Positions 1-10,436 of a DNA stretch of 64,000 nt are shown here, in pieces. Position 1 is the first letter of the stretch. Each line of letters begins with the position of its first letter. The stretch is from Isochrysis galbana (Eukaryota; Haptophyta; Isochrysidales; Isochrysidaceae), in NCBI GenBank assembly GCA_018136815.1, contig CM030938.1, positions 656,128 to 720,127 on the forward strand, written 5' to 3'. The notes under the pieces are model-generated. The model saw only the letters and a list, made by a program, of their open reading frames with translations, ran no database searches and was not told the DNA's origin. Made by a program: the position numbers and the translations under genes.

Positions 1-316
1 GAGTATTTTTCGAAAATTTTGCCGGAGGACCCCGGATTTTTTTTGCTGATCTCTCATACCAGAACCTATAGGGAGCTTATTTAGGTCCTCGTTTGCCCAT
101 TACCGATGGTGCCCTTCGCACCCCCCTAGTGAGTGACCGGGCTAAAAAAGGTCGATCGCGGATGCGACAGCATGTTCCTATGTGGGTGGAGGACTCGTTG
201 GATTGCGCGCATAGGTGGCATATAGCATATAGGGTCTCGGTCCGGGAAACGGTTGTAGGTGCCTATTCGGCGATGTGATACACTATATAACTTACTAGTA
301 CTAGTAATTAGTAGGT

Positions 317-334
317 CCCTATTTGACCGCCCTA
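317..334 (-). mobile_element. right terminus of a hAT-like element (family 1)
   Basis: The sequence CTATTTGACCGCCCTA matches, with one difference, the terminal inverted repeat that closes the complete copy ending at 9119. The body of this copy would lie to the left and runs out of the window or has decayed. Bases 1-316 hold no convincing gene. Confidence 0.5.
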
Positions 335-370
335 AGAGCAGCAAAAAGTGGTGGCAAAAGTGAGCAAAAC

Positions 371-883
371 ATGCAGCACCCAGCCTTCCCGCGTGGTCCC
401 TCACTGTTCGAGAGCAAAGAGCAGAAGGGTAAAAAGACATGCAGCACCCAGCCTTCCCGCGTGGTCCCTCACTGTTCGAGAGCAAAGAGCAGAAGGGTAA
501 AAAAGACATGCAGCACCCAGCCTTCCCGCGTGGTCCCTCACTGTTCGAGAGCAAAGAGCAGAAGGGTAAAAAAGACATGCAGCACCCAGCCTTCCCGCGT
601 GGTCCCTCACTGTTCGAGAGCAAAGAGCAGAAGGGTAAAAAAGACATGCAGCACCCAGCCTTCCCGCGTGGTCCCTCACTGTTCGAGAGCAAAGAGCAGA
701 AGGGTAAAAAAGACATGCAGCACCCAGCCTTCCCGCGTGGTCCCTCACTGTTCGAGAGCAAAGAGCAAAAGGGTAAAAAAACATGCAGCACCCAGCCTTC
801 CCGCGTGGTCCCTCACTGTTCGAGAGCAAAGAGCAAAAGGGTAAAAAAACATGCAGCACCTAGCCTTCCCGCGTGGTCCCCCA
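371..883. repeat. 68-69 bp minisatellite, about 7.5 copies
   Basis: Near-identical units start with ATGCAGCACCCAGCC at 371, 439, 508, 577, 646, 715, 783 and 851; the last is cut short near 883. Most units are 69 bp, a multiple of three, so long open frames appear on both strands. These are a by-product of the array and not evidence of a gene. Units differ mainly in the length of one A-run and one G/A change, which indicates recent amplification. Confidence 0.95.
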
Positions 884-952
884 CCGCAGTACTACCTGGG
901 CTCGACCCTGCTTAACTGCGCTGTTCGGATGGGAAGCGGTGACCCAGGGTGA

Positions 953-1147
953 AATGGCCGCATGTGCCAAAGCAATGTGGCTCATAGATAAGTATAGCTT
1001 AGCGCCTTGGAGCCAACTCTGACCGCATGTGATTCGATACTGTGGTTTATAGATATATATAGCTTAGCGCCCTGAAGCCAACTCTGGCCGCATGTGATTC
1101 GATACTGTGGTTTAAAGATATGTAAAGCTTAGCGCCCTGGAGCCAAC
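953..1147. repeat. 65 bp tandem repeat, 3 copies
   Basis: The phrase AGCTTAGCGCC recurs at 996, 1061 and 1126 within units that share GCCAACTCTG and CCGCATGTGATTCGATACTG. No coding potential is seen. Confidence 0.85.
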
Positions 1148-1149
1148 GC

Positions 1150-2500
1150 CCCCCGATAGGAAATTTTCTCCCGATCGCCAACAGCTCCCCCGATAGCTAT
1201 CGGGGGACCGCGAAAAATCGGGCTACCGCGAAAATCCCCCTATAGCTATCAGGGGAATTTCCATGCCGCGGGGAGCTATCGCGTATCGCGTTTTAAGGCG
1301 GGCCCCCGTTTGCTATTGCTATTGCTATTGCTATCGCTAAGAAAACATCTGAAGATCATAAGATATAAGATCATCTGAGCGTTAGTACCACTACTGCCAC
1401 TAGCCCAGTACTATCACGACACCCCTCAGCCTCAGCGCACCTGCCCGTACACCTTGACGTGTGTTGACACCACAGACACATACGCATATGAACCCCTCCG
1501 AATCTCCCCCCTCGCAGGCCCCCGGCTCCCATTATACTACATTATAACTCTCTCCACAAATTAAAATCACAAATTGCAATTAGAATGGGTGAAAACCGAG
1601 AGAGGCGAACCGACCTAAGTCAAGCGACTCACCAGGAAAAAGCACCGGGGGGGGGGGAGGGAACCTCTCGCCTCTCGTCCGTGAAGCTGAACGGCCCTTA
1701 CAGCTCTGCTCGCCGAGATGTCAGGGCAAGGCTGTGTTGTATTCCTGCCCACCTGAAGGCTGTCTCGCTGTCCCAGATGGGACAATAGGCTTCTAATAGG
1801 TGCTATTAAGAGGTCAAGAGGCCTACCAGACCTGTTACTGTTACTTGTTAATAGGTAATAGGTAAAAAAACTTTTAATATTCTCGCCTCGCGCGTGGCTA
1901 TAGGTACCGCTATCGTAGCCACGCCCAGATCATCTTAGATCCAATCCTCTCCCTAGTAACCAAGCTCAGAAGTGAAAAGCCAATCATATTCATATTATAA
2001 ATCATATTGATAAATCTACTACTATAATATTAGTAAAATGTGTTTTATTTTGACCTGTTACGGACCTATTGCGACCTGTTAACATGTCCTCTTATTAGGA
2101 AGAGGCCCCCGAAACCTGTTGACCTTGTACCTGTTGTCCCATCTGGGCTCGCTGTGGCGATACAAGGGCGGCTGTTGGCACGCGCGCGCGCACTGCTATT
2201 AGATGGTGGCTCCGCCGCCCTACTCGCATGAGTATCCTGAATAGTGACTTTTCACTACCCAGACCCAGTGGGTAGGATAGACGCCCCTACCCGCATGGAG
2301 GTGGGCAATGGAAATGGGTAGCTGGGTATCTAGCAAGCTACCCAACTATCCGGTTACTAGCCTTACCACCCAAGAGCTATCCCCCGATAGCTATCGGGGA
2401 TCGGGGGGGCTGTTGGCGATCGGGAGAAAATTTCCCCCCGATACCCGATAGCCATCGCCCCCCCCCCCCCCCCCCCCCGATAGCTATCGGGAGGCGTTAG
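1150..2500. repeat. inverted repeat pair rich in CCCCGATAGCTATCGGGG palindromes
   Basis: A block at about 1150-1262 reads AAATTTTCTCCCGATCGCC and then CCCCCGATAGCTATCGGGGG. The block at about 2375-2492 carries the same words on the other strand. Each palindrome is itself a perfect hairpin. The arrangement resembles a foldback or MITE-type element about 1.3 kb across. The interior holds a SINE-like fragment (1863-1926) and nothing that codes. No target duplication was identified. Confidence 0.5.
1863..1926 (-). repeat. SINE-like 3' end fragment with GCGTGGCTA hairpin
   Basis: Read on the minus strand, it has a GCGTGGCTA / TAGCCACGC stem, then GCGAGGCGAGAAT and a T-run. The same order occurs at 45538-45604 on the plus strand and, diverged, at the minus-strand end of the 313 bp insertion at 57640-57952. 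The T-run end resembles a polymerase III terminator; that reading is inference. Confidence 0.45.
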
Positions 2501-3143
2501 GTCCTGGGGGGAATTGCTAGTGGCTCGATCGGGCATCGGGACGTCTTCTCGCTCGAGGCACCGCGGGAGATCCCCGCCGGGCCGGTGCTAGCGATGTGCG
2601 CACTAGCGCGGGCACGGCGGCGCGCGGGGGTGGGGGTGGGGGGAAGGCGAATGTGGTGCGGCGGCGCGGTGTCATGTACTCGTGCACAATCCACGTGGGA
2701 CGGTGGCGGTCGAAAACAGATGGGAAATGGAGTTGCAGCCGCCCGGAGGGGATCGCAGCAGGCTGCCTTGGCCCCCGGCCATGTGCCAGACCGATTAGCG
2801 CTAGCAATCGCCTCTCCCTCCTCAGCAGCACACATACCGCACGCATCAATTGGGTGGGGGGGTTCAGCAGCTAAGACATTCGACTCGTTGATCCTTGGGA
2901 CTCGTGGGGAAAACAACGGCGGCTAGCCTGGGGCGGAGGGGGGGGGGGAGGAGGTCTGCGAGGCCTCCCGGAGTCCATTCATGGGGACCCCCTCCACCGT
3001 GAGAGCGCAGTCCCGGAGAGTGTCGGACTGCCCTGCAGCGCGTGCGAGACATCTCTCTTCCTCAATTCCATCGATAAGAAACGGCAAACTAGTCTCTCCA
3101 GGTGGTAGGGGCGGCGATGGGCAAAGACCCTACGGACATGCGG
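2500..3143. other. intergenic, no supported gene
   Basis: Open frames here overlap on both strands, start at unremarkable points and show no domain. The stretch is GC-rich with G- and C-runs and contains the 3' flank of the glycosyltransferase gene. Confidence 0.6.
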
Positions 3144-4672
3144 TCAGAGGCTCCCTTTCCGGGTGGCCAGGATGATGGCGTCGATGCATTCGAGGCTGGC
3201 CTGATCGCCGCCCCGCCCGATACTACGTGTTGCGTGCGATGGTAGGCGTGACGAGGAGGCGGGTGCCCGGTGCGCGTCTTCCGACGCCGGCGCGTCACTC
3301 GGCTGTATCAGCGCCTCGAGGCCCGCGTGGCGAATCATCGTCGTCAGCGCCTGCTCCTTGCCGATACGTCTTAGCCCTTTCGGATCGGCGTCTGACAGCA
3401 CAATCGGCCGGCCAGCCGCGTGGAAGATAAAGTGACAGGCCGCGCCGGCTGCCATGCACGCCTCGCATTCGAGGTCCACGCGAGGATCCCGGTTGGCGCA
3501 CGCGTCGCGGCAGCGCCTGCCCCCCACGGGCGCCCTCTCGGGCCGCAAGGCGGCCGCGCCATCTGGTTTCTCCACTCTGTCAACGCCTTGACCGCCTCGG
3601 CCGCCGGCCGCCGCCTCGGCGCGGTACTGCGATCGATGGGCCCGTCTACGTGCGGGAAAAGTCACCTCTCCGAGCTCAAGGCAGGTGATCCCGCCCGGTT
3701 CTGGGCGATCCAGCGAGAGCCCTTGCCACGGCAGCCAGTCGATGTCCGCACCGCGAGTCGTGCGAGCTGCTTCGGTGTCTTGGAGCCAGCCCCCTCCAAC
3801 CGCATCTACGGGCGCTCCCGCACCGAGCGCATCGCTCAAACCTTCGAATAGGGGCGCGCCGCGAGCCCTACCCGCCCCTCGAGTGCCCGTGCACCTTCCG
3901 ATCCTAGCGCGCACATCCCCACGGTTGGTGTTGAACGCCGCGCGCGGTAGCACGGCAACGTGATCGAACAGCTTCAGCGAGGGCCCGCCACAAAATGAAT
4001 GGAAGGCTGGAAGGCGCCTCATGCGCTGCCGTCGGAGCTCGAGCTCCCTGATCAGGGCCGTCTGCTCGTGGAATGGCCTCCACCACAACGGCATAGAGGC
4101 TGGGGATGACCACACGTCCCGCCAGAGCTCCAACGACCACCGTGAGACGGCCGCGATCCAGACGCCAGCGTTGATCAAGCACGCCCTCGACACATCCTCG
4201 CCGATGACGAGCTCGAAACCTGAGGGACCGCAGCAAGGGGGCGGCCGTCTGAGGAGCCGCCCATCTGCACACGGCCGCGGCTGTGGACGACCTCACCATC
4301 CGGGAGCGAATCGAGGATCTCCTCCACTCTGCGGTCCTGGCGGAGGACAACGGCGTCTGCATCGATCCACATGAGGTGTGTGGTGCGTGGGCACAGCCCG
4401 TGGGGCGAGCCACCGTCGAGCAGCCCTTCCATCAGCTCGAGAACCAGTTGCACCTTGTCCCAAGTGGGGTGGCGAGCGGCGAGGTCAGCGCCGCCGCTGC
4501 GAGCCTCCCTCACCTGGCAGACCCAGCCGTATCGATGGCGGCAGGCGTACGCGCGGTTGACCCGCGCACAGAGCTCACCCAACGTATAGTCGCTCGTGTA
4601 CGCCGTGAAGAGAGCCACGCGGTGCTGCCGACGGGAGGAGCTGCCCCCGTCGGAACGAGCGACAGCCGCCAT
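3144..4672 (-). CDS. GT34-like glycosyltransferase
   Basis: Two exons are supported: 4672-4297 and 4219-3144, with a 77 bp GT-AG intron (4296-4220). Splicing joins LDSLPDG to FELVIGED in frame, so the model gives 483 residues. Residues 17-35 (VALFTAYTSDY) and the DAD metal-binding motif in MWIDADAVV (residues 104-106) look like the nucleotide-sugar site of family GT34 (galactosyl or xylosyl transferases). Exon 2 carries LINAGVWI, then FHEQTALI, a partly matching FNTN, and FHAAGRP near the end, in family order. Such enzymes transfer sugars in the Golgi, normally as type II membrane proteins. No N-terminal membrane anchor is visible from this ATG, so an upstream exon may be missing or the enzyme may be soluble. 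The donor and acceptor sugars cannot be told. Confidence 0.72.
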
Positions 4673-5069
4673 GGGCCCGCGAAGTGAGAGTTCGTGCGAG
4701 TTGTTGCGGGGAAGTTTGGCCTAAGGTTGGGGGAAGGTTTAAATATACTCTAGCCCTAGTACTCGTAGGAACCAACGGGCACGGCGTCACGGCGTGAGGA
4801 GAAGCCTGACCAAAGGATGAGGGAAGGTTTAACTATACTGTAGCCCTAGTACTGTTAGGAACCAACGGCGACGGCGTGAGAGCGACTGAGGGGGAGCGAC
4901 CCGGGAGGGGGGGCGAGAGGAGAGAGAGAGAGAGAGAGGCTGGCTCTCAAAGAGGTCGGGATTCACAGCTGTACGAGTACTTTAGTAAGAGGATTCATGG
5001 ATTGATAGAACTATAACTGGGGCGAGAGCGTGAGGAGACGTTAGAACTTATAGCGTCGTAGGACATCTT
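4673..5069. repeat. 90 bp direct duplication upstream of the GT34-like gene
   Basis: GGGAAGGTTTAA begins at 4731 and again at 4821. Both are followed by TATACT.TAGCCCTAGTACT and AGGAACCAACGG. A short GA run follows at 4919-4938. Its position just 5' of the minus-strand ATG means it may form part of the promoter or 5' UTR, but nothing proves this. Confidence 0.7.
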
Positions 5070-5790
5070 GGTAGCTAGCATTCCTAGCCACATACACCGG
5101 CGGACGGGCCGGTTGTATTCAGGCCTTTTGGCATGAATATTTCGTCATAAGCACGAGCCTTCATCGTTATATACCGTCTTCTATGTTCGTCGTGGTCACG
5201 CCAGTCGCCAGTCGTGCAGATTCGGCTTCTCCCAGCCCTAGGCTCAAGTCCTGGTTTGCCGTTCGCCGTTCGTCTCGTTCGAAGATTTGAGTTTCATTCT
5301 TACTGTCACGCGTTTAAGGTAAGAAATGGAGCTGGCAAAAATGGGCGCCTCGCGTTCAGAGTTCCTTCCCCCCCTCCCCCCCCTCCGCGCCCTCGCGCCC
5401 TCCGCAATTTCCTCGCCCTCCCGCCCTCCTCCCACTCCGCCAGATGCTTCCTCCCCCCCTTCGCCGATTTCCTTCCTCCCCCCCTCCGCAGAACCCCCCC
5501 CCGCGCGCGCGCGGACAGTCTCTTCCCCTCCACAGAACCTCCCCCCCCTCCGCGCGCCGAGACGCGGTGTTCCTTCCCCCTCCGCCTCCGCCTCCGCGCT
5601 CCGTAACCGCCGTGTTTTCCCCGCTCCGCGCGCGGAGGCGGAGGTCCTCCAGCGGTGTCCCCCAGCGGGTTCCCTCAGCGAAGTCCCTCAGCGCTCTGCA
5701 ACGCCCCTCTCGCCGCGTTCCATACTTGTCTTCGCCCTCAGACGGCGAGTAGTGAATAAATAGAGTAGTGAAAGTGAATAAATAGTCCCG
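5070..5790 (+). repeat. dispersed repeat (family 3), with C-rich tail
   Basis: The left part (GGCATGAATATTTCGT, CTCAAGTCCTGGTTTGC, TTTGAGTTTCATT, GTTTAAGGTAAGAA) recurs inverted at about 24850-25080 and in the same orientation at 25615-25815. The right part is a pyrimidine-rich region with CCTCCGC and CCCTCAGCG units, matched inverted at about 56880-57260. The order of blocks is kept between copies, so this is one composite element. No terminal repeat or target duplication was seen, and superfamily is unknown; a SINE-like origin is possible. Confidence 0.55.
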
Positions 5791-5920
5791 GGCAAACACC
5801 AAACATCAAACACAACTCGCCACCCACCCCGGCACAACGCCCCTCGCCCTCCTCCGAAGAGATCCAAGCCTACAACCTACCTGTGGTGGGTTGTGTGGAC
5901 CACCGACAACACCCCTCCCC

Positions 5921-7213
5921 TCACGCCGCTGACACCGCCGTGAACACCTTGAGCCCGGTCAAGTTGAAGTAGGCGTCGCGCGCGACAACGGCATCTGAGT
6001 CACGCGAGAGGATGAATCCGTCGCAGGCTCCGCGCGGCGTCGAGGCGCCGTACCCTCCCCAGCGCGATGCGCAGCTCTCGGCCAGCAGCTGCTGCGCCGC
6101 GTCGTAGAGGAAGCCTCGCCCCGCCCACCCGTCGTCAAACGCTCGCGCCCAGTCACCGCCCGCCCAATCGCCGCAGAAGGCGATGTTGATGACGAGGTTG
6201 AGCGGGCGGAGGTTGCGCTTGCCCGGGCAACCGTCGCCGGCGAGCGGATAGAACGACCACATCTTGGAGGCGTCCCACGTCGCTGGCTTGGGCGCGCCGT
6301 CAGCCAGGTCGCGCGGCACGTTCGCGGCGACAAAGTTCCAAACCTTCATCGCGTCGGGGGTCCACTCAAAGACAAACGTGCCCGGCGCGCTGTTGAGCTG
6401 CTGTGGGGTCGGCCATGTGTCGCGCCTATTGGGCGCGCACCCGTACTTGGGCCCGTCGAGGAAGGACAGCAACGATCCCTTGCCACGAAAGTAGTCGGTC
6501 GCGCAGTCATAATGCATCCCGTTCTTGTCAAGGAAAGGGCCACAACCGCGGACCGCTACCGGGTCGAGCTTGCACTGGGCGTGCGCGCCCAAGTGGAGCG
6601 AGGTCTTGGAGAAGAACTCGTTGGAGAACTCGAGAAGGTCGATCTCGCCATTCTCGGGCCATGGGCCGCAGCGGTCCGCGTCGCGCGCGTGCGCGACCTC
6701 CGCACCGTCGCAATACAGCCAGAGCGCGGGCCACACGCCGCACCCGTGGGGCACGTGCGAGTAGGAAACCGCAATCAGCATATGCTGCCACGCGCGCCGC
6801 GAGTGGATGCGCACGCTCTGCCGCCGCGGATGCTCGGGGAACTCGGGCCGCGACTCGCGCGGCCCGGCGCGCAGCACGGCCCATCCTTCCCCTTGCTCAA
6901 TGAGGCCCCCGCCGAGCGCGTCGGCGCGGCTAAGGTACTGCGTGGGCCCACCCGTCGGGTCAGGCGCGGTGAAGAAGAGCCACTGCCTCTCGTCAAAGAA
7001 GCCGTCGCCACCGAAGAAATCGTGTGCCAGCGCGTACGACGCAGCGCTGCCGGGGCAATGCGGCGGCGGTGCGGTGCGGGCTGGCGGCAGCGCGAGTGTT
7101 CCGGCGAGCCAGCACCAGCCGCCAAACACGAGGCAGCACGAAGCAGCGAGCCAGACGAGCGGGCGGTCGGGCCCCGCAGTTGCCGGCGGACTGAGCAGCC
7201 GGTGCGTCTCCAT
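5921..7213 (-). CDS. GH16 family beta-glucanase-like protein, membrane anchored
   Basis: A single open exon of 430 residues starts at the first ATG (METHRLL). Residues around 20-45 (LVWLAASCCLVFGGWCWLAGTLAL) form one hydrophobic segment, a signal peptide or type II anchor. The catalytic signature of glycoside hydrolase family 16, E-x-D-x-x-E, is seen as GEIDLLEF after GPWPENG. Downstream, GTFVFEWTPDAMKVWNF and the closing NIAFCGDWAG match the fungal and algal GH16 subgroup that cuts beta-1,3(4)-glucans or rearranges wall glucans. Many cysteines fit a secreted or lumenal location. The actual substrate is unknown. The frame stays open for 24 codons upstream but without an ATG. Confidence 0.85.
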   Translation of the reverse strand: METHRLLSPPATAGPDRPLVWLAASCCLVFGGWCWLAGTLALPPARTAPPPHCPGSAASYALAHDFFGGDGFFDERQWLFFTAPDPTGGPTQYLSRADALGGGLIEQGEGWAVLRAGPRESRPEFPEHPRRQSVRIHSRRAWQHMLIAVSYSHVPHGCGVWPALWLYCDGAEVAHARDADRCGPWPENGEIDLLEFSNEFFSKTSLHLGAHAQCKLDPVAVRGCGPFLDKNGMHYDCATDYFRGKGSLLSFLDGPKYGCAPNRRDTWPTPQQLNSAPGTFVFEWTPDAMKVWNFVAANVPRDLADGAPKPATWDASKMWSFYPLAGDGCPGKRNLRPLNLVINIAFCGDWAGGDWARAFDDGWAGRGFLYDAAQQLLAESCASRWGGYGASTPRGACDGFILSRDSDAVVARDAYFNLTGLKVFTAVSAA

Positions 7214-7978
7214 GGCACGAGGCCGGGGAAAGCGGGCTGGGCGGCCGGCCGACGCGAGGGGTCCCCCGACGCCACGGCACCGCACGGGACGGGAAGGTGA
7301 ATCCCCACGAGAAGAAGAGTGAGCGAGGCAGCGGGTGGAGCCCTTTCAAGGTGAAAGAAGGCGAAACAAACCCTCCAGTAGTGCGATGTGCTGTGAGAAA
7401 AGAAGCAAGATGTTCCGCGGGGCTGAGAAAGGGTTGGAGTAGGGGTTTGTGGGGGTTGAGGATTGCCGGGGAGGCCACCAGGCGGACGGACGGTGGGAAC
7501 CTCCTGCGCGCGCGCGCGGCCCTGGCGGCGGGGGGAAGGGGAGGGGGGGGAGGAGATTTTCATTTCTCGGTACTTTTAACTTCTACACCTCGAATCAAGC
7601 ATCTGATTCTGATTTTCTTCTCCTCTTTGGTTGAACGCCCCCCTTCCCCCCCTTCCCCCTCCCTCCAGAATCCTGCAAACAAGCACACTCGGTACAATGG
7701 GTAGACCCGGGTTGGGGTTTTGTTTTTCGATTTGAGTATGAAAAACGTGCATCGGGGCTGTCACACCCGGCCCCCTTTTTTGGGGGGGGGGGGGGGCGGT
7801 TTCGCGCGGGGGGTGGACAGGGTACCTGTCGGGCTGTCGGGGCGAAGAAATGAGGGCGCCGTGAGGGAGAGGGCGTGAAGAGGGGGGAAAGCGCAGAAAA
7901 GTACGGAAACAGCGAAACAGCGTGGGGAAAGAAGAGAATGCCTTTTCTTCGCAATCGCAGTGTGTCGCGTGTCGCATC
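7214..7978. other. upstream region of the GH16 gene, no gene seen
   Basis: It holds a CG-alternating run near 7505, a poly-G/C stretch at 7780-7800 and scattered pyrimidine runs. Overlapping frames on both strands lack domains. Confidence 0.6.
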
Positions 7979-7986
7979 CAGAGTAT

Positions 7987-9119
7987 AGGGCGGTCAAACA
8001 GTGTTTTTTTATAAGGGGTGGAAAAATGACCGTCGCAGAATTGAGGAAATTTGAGGATTTTTCACGGTAGAAAGTTCCCAATACACCCAACTAGCATATA
8101 TCCGAGGTCCATTAGGACCCGGACCCCCCCTTGGGCCCCCACAACAAAACGTAATCAAAAAAAGACAGAAGACGCTAAAATCGCAAAAGCTTGAAAAGCT
8201 CAACTTCAAGTCGAGACCGGGCGCGCTGCGTGCCCGTTTTCGACGATCCATCCGGATTGGGGACCCCACCACATACCAAATACGCAGGTCCCACCCGGAT
8301 GGTCACGCCAATCTGACAGGCCGCGCCCCGAAACCTCGTCGAAATCAGCCATCTGCCGACGTTGAGCCGTCGCCGAGGGAGGCCAGGAGAGCCCAACTTC
8401 GAACCGATGGCGGGCGCGCTGCGTGCGCGTTTTCGACGATCCATCCAGATGGCGGGCCCCGCCAGATACCAAATACACAGGAGCCACCCTTACAGCCACG
8501 CCAATCGTGCAGGCCGCGCGCCGCGCGCCGAAACCTCGTCGGAATCAGCCATCCGCGGAGCCCATTCGACGTCGGACGTCTCCGAGTGAGGCCCGGAGAG
8601 CCCAACTTCGAATTGATGCCGGGCGCGCCGCGTGCCCGTTTTCGACGATCCATCCAGATGGCGGGCCCCGCCAGATACCAAATACACAGGAGCCACCCTC
8701 ACAGCCACGCCAATCGTGCAGGGGTCGGGGTGGGGCCTCTGGTAGCCAGGGTAGCCGCGTGCGCGCGCTGTGATGTGCTGGGTGGGCTGCGCAGGCAATG
8801 ATGCCAGAGGGTCAGGGGGTGGTCGGACTGTCGGCAGCCCGACACGGCGCTGCATCGGGCGGGAATCAAATGCCGAATGTAGCTTAGATATAAAGGAACC
8901 GATCCCCCCGCGGGCGCGACCGCCCATTCTTTACGGGTAGAGCGTGAGCGCGCGTGACGGAGGGGGAGAGAGGGGGGGCGAATCGCACCATTTCTTGGCG
9001 AAGATTTTCGTAGCGTCAGGTAGCCCCCCCGGGAGGTTTTATATTGGGCATCGCGCCACGGTCAAAAACTGCAGCCCAGCCCTTACTAATAGTTAAAAAG
9101 CCCCTGTTTGACCGCCCTA
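7987..9119. mobile_element. complete non-autonomous hAT-like element (family 1)
   Basis: The element opens with AGGGCGGTCAAACAG and closes with the inverse CTGTTTGACCGCCCTA. It is flanked by the 8 bp direct repeat CAGAGTAT (7979-7986 and 9120-9127). Inverted ends plus an 8 bp duplication are the hallmark of the hAT superfamily. The subterminal TTTGACCG word recurs just inside. The 1,133 bp interior has no transposase, only three tandem units of about 200 bp (8203-8720) and a conserved right arm. Partial copies occur at 10820-15655, 37467-37724 and 57440-58201, with loose ends at 317 and 34695. Confidence 0.85.
8203..8720. repeat. about 200 bp tandem units inside hAT-like family 1
   Basis: GTTTTCGACGATCCATCC occurs at 8236, 8429 and 8638, giving periods of 193 and 209 bp. 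The units share CCCAACTTCGAA and AAACCTCGTCG. Two inverted units are found at about 15379-15655 in the interrupted copy. The units carry no coding signal. Confidence 0.8.
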
Positions 9120-9127
9120 CAGAGTAT

Positions 9128-9769
9128 TTTATATACTCTATGCGGATGCGGTGTCTCCACCATGTATAGTGTGTGAGAAAATTGAGTGAGTTTTGTTTTT
9201 GCCAATGAGTTGTCTCCAAGCTCCGCCACATCGCACGCCGAATTTGTTCGTTTGTCCTTACTTGTTTCAGTGATTTGTTTGTGCGATGTTGCGTTAGTTT
9301 TCGGAGTTTTCTTGTTGGTGAGTGAGTGATGTGGGGTGGTGACTTGTGGGCCCCTCGTCGCGATGTAGCGCGCTCCCTCCCCCTCTCTCAAGACTTCTCT
9401 TCACTCTGTGTCCCTAGCTTGCCCCATTGAGACTTGCCACGATCAAGCGCGAGCTTGATTCGATACAGTGCACGCGCACGCAGTCTTTGTCATTTGTCAG
9501 CGCAGCGTTGCCCTTCACGAAGCGGCCATGGGTGGCCTTCCTCCTCACCATGTGTGTGGGCGCGTACAACAGCAGCTCGGCGGAGATCGCCCAGCCGTTT
9601 CACCCACCCCACCCCCCACCCCCCAGCCCCAGCGCTCCTTCCTGTCCTCCGCCGGTAATTTTTTTTTAAAAAAATCAGCCCCCCCGAGTACCAAATATGA
9701 ATAAGTATGAGTGTGAAGAGGAGGCGAGGGTTGTGAGGTCTGTTGATTTGGCAAGAAGCAGCAGTTGGA

Positions 9770-9770
<1 letters not shown>
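9128..9770. other. upstream region of the PDZ gene
   Basis: No gene is supported. The part nearest the PDZ gene has short poly-C and poly-T runs. Frames at 9427-9704 look coding-like in composition but show no domain and no supported start. Confidence 0.5.
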
Positions 9771-9814
<44 letters not shown>

Positions 9815-9838
9815 AGAAGAGAGAAGAGAGAAGAGAGA

Positions 9839-9890
<52 letters not shown>
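9771..9890 (+). repeat. GA tract just upstream of the PDZ gene
   Basis: An almost pure (GA)n run with AGAGAGAAG interruptions ends 23 bp before the proposed ATG. It lies in frame with the gene, which extends the open frame with artificial Arg-Glu residues. It probably belongs to the promoter or 5' UTR. Confidence 0.85.
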
Positions 9891-9891
<1 letters not shown>

Positions 9892-9912
9892 AGACACCTC
9901 CAGGTGAAGGCC

Positions 9913-10386
9913 ATGCCAGCGGAAGCAGCGGTCTCGATCGACGTCTACCCGCGTGTGGTCAAGCTCTACCATGGCAAGAAGTTCAAGCTTGGCCTCGACT
10001 TTGAAGATGTGCCGGGTGTCGGAGTCGTCGTCTCCAAAGTCCACCCAGGATACCCTGCGTACGCGAGCGGATTAATCTCTCCGGGCGACAAAGTGGCGGC
10101 TGTCAATGGGACCACTCCGCGTGATGTGGCACACACACTCGACATTTGCTTATGCCGGGGTGGGCGTGGCACGGACGAGTACGTCCTTTTTGATCTTTCA
10201 GAGAACCAACACGAGGCACTGAAGGCACGAATGCTCGAACTGCAGGAGAAGGTGGAGGAGAAACCAGAGCCCAGCCCTGGGATCGTTCAGAAGGTGGTGC
10301 GGACGCTGAGCTTCAAGAGTCGTCGCAGGTCGAGCTCCTCACAGGCCTCAAGGTCATCACAGCAAAGCAAGTTTTGGGCTGATTGA
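9913..10386 (+). CDS. small PDZ-domain protein
   Basis: The protein has 157 residues from the ATG after the GA tract (MPAEAAVSI). Residues about 12-85 form one PDZ domain: LGLDF serves as the carboxylate-binding loop, and VSKVHPGYPAYASGLISPGDKVAAVNG matches the core beta strands and the A-x-x-x-G-L-x-x-G-D turn. PDZ domains bind C-terminal peptides and act in scaffolding. The C-terminal third is charged, then Ser/Arg-rich (SFKSRRRSSSSQASRSS), and probably disordered. There is no signal peptide or membrane segment. The partner cannot be inferred. The open frame continues upstream through the GA tract, but that part would be a Glu-Arg repeat and is unlikely to be translated. Confidence 0.72.
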   Translation: MPAEAAVSIDVYPRVVKLYHGKKFKLGLDFEDVPGVGVVVSKVHPGYPAYASGLISPGDKVAAVNGTTPRDVAHTLDICLCRGGRGTDEYVLFDLSENQHEALKARMLELQEKVEEKPEPSPGIVQKVVRTLSFKSRRRSSSSQASRSSQQSKFWAD

Positions 10387-10436
10387 CCTGCGCCAACCGG
10401 ATACAGGGCCGTGGATTTTTTGAGATGTGAGGATGA

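Noticed and set aside
126-915. Open frames of 150-220 codons on both strands
   Set aside because: They are translations of the 69 bp minisatellite, mirrored on both strands and in several phases.
8870-8890. tRNA-like B box (GATTCCCGCCCGATGC on the other strand) in the hAT-like right arm
   Set aside because: It only loosely resembles the consensus and no A box or cloverleaf is seen at the right distance.
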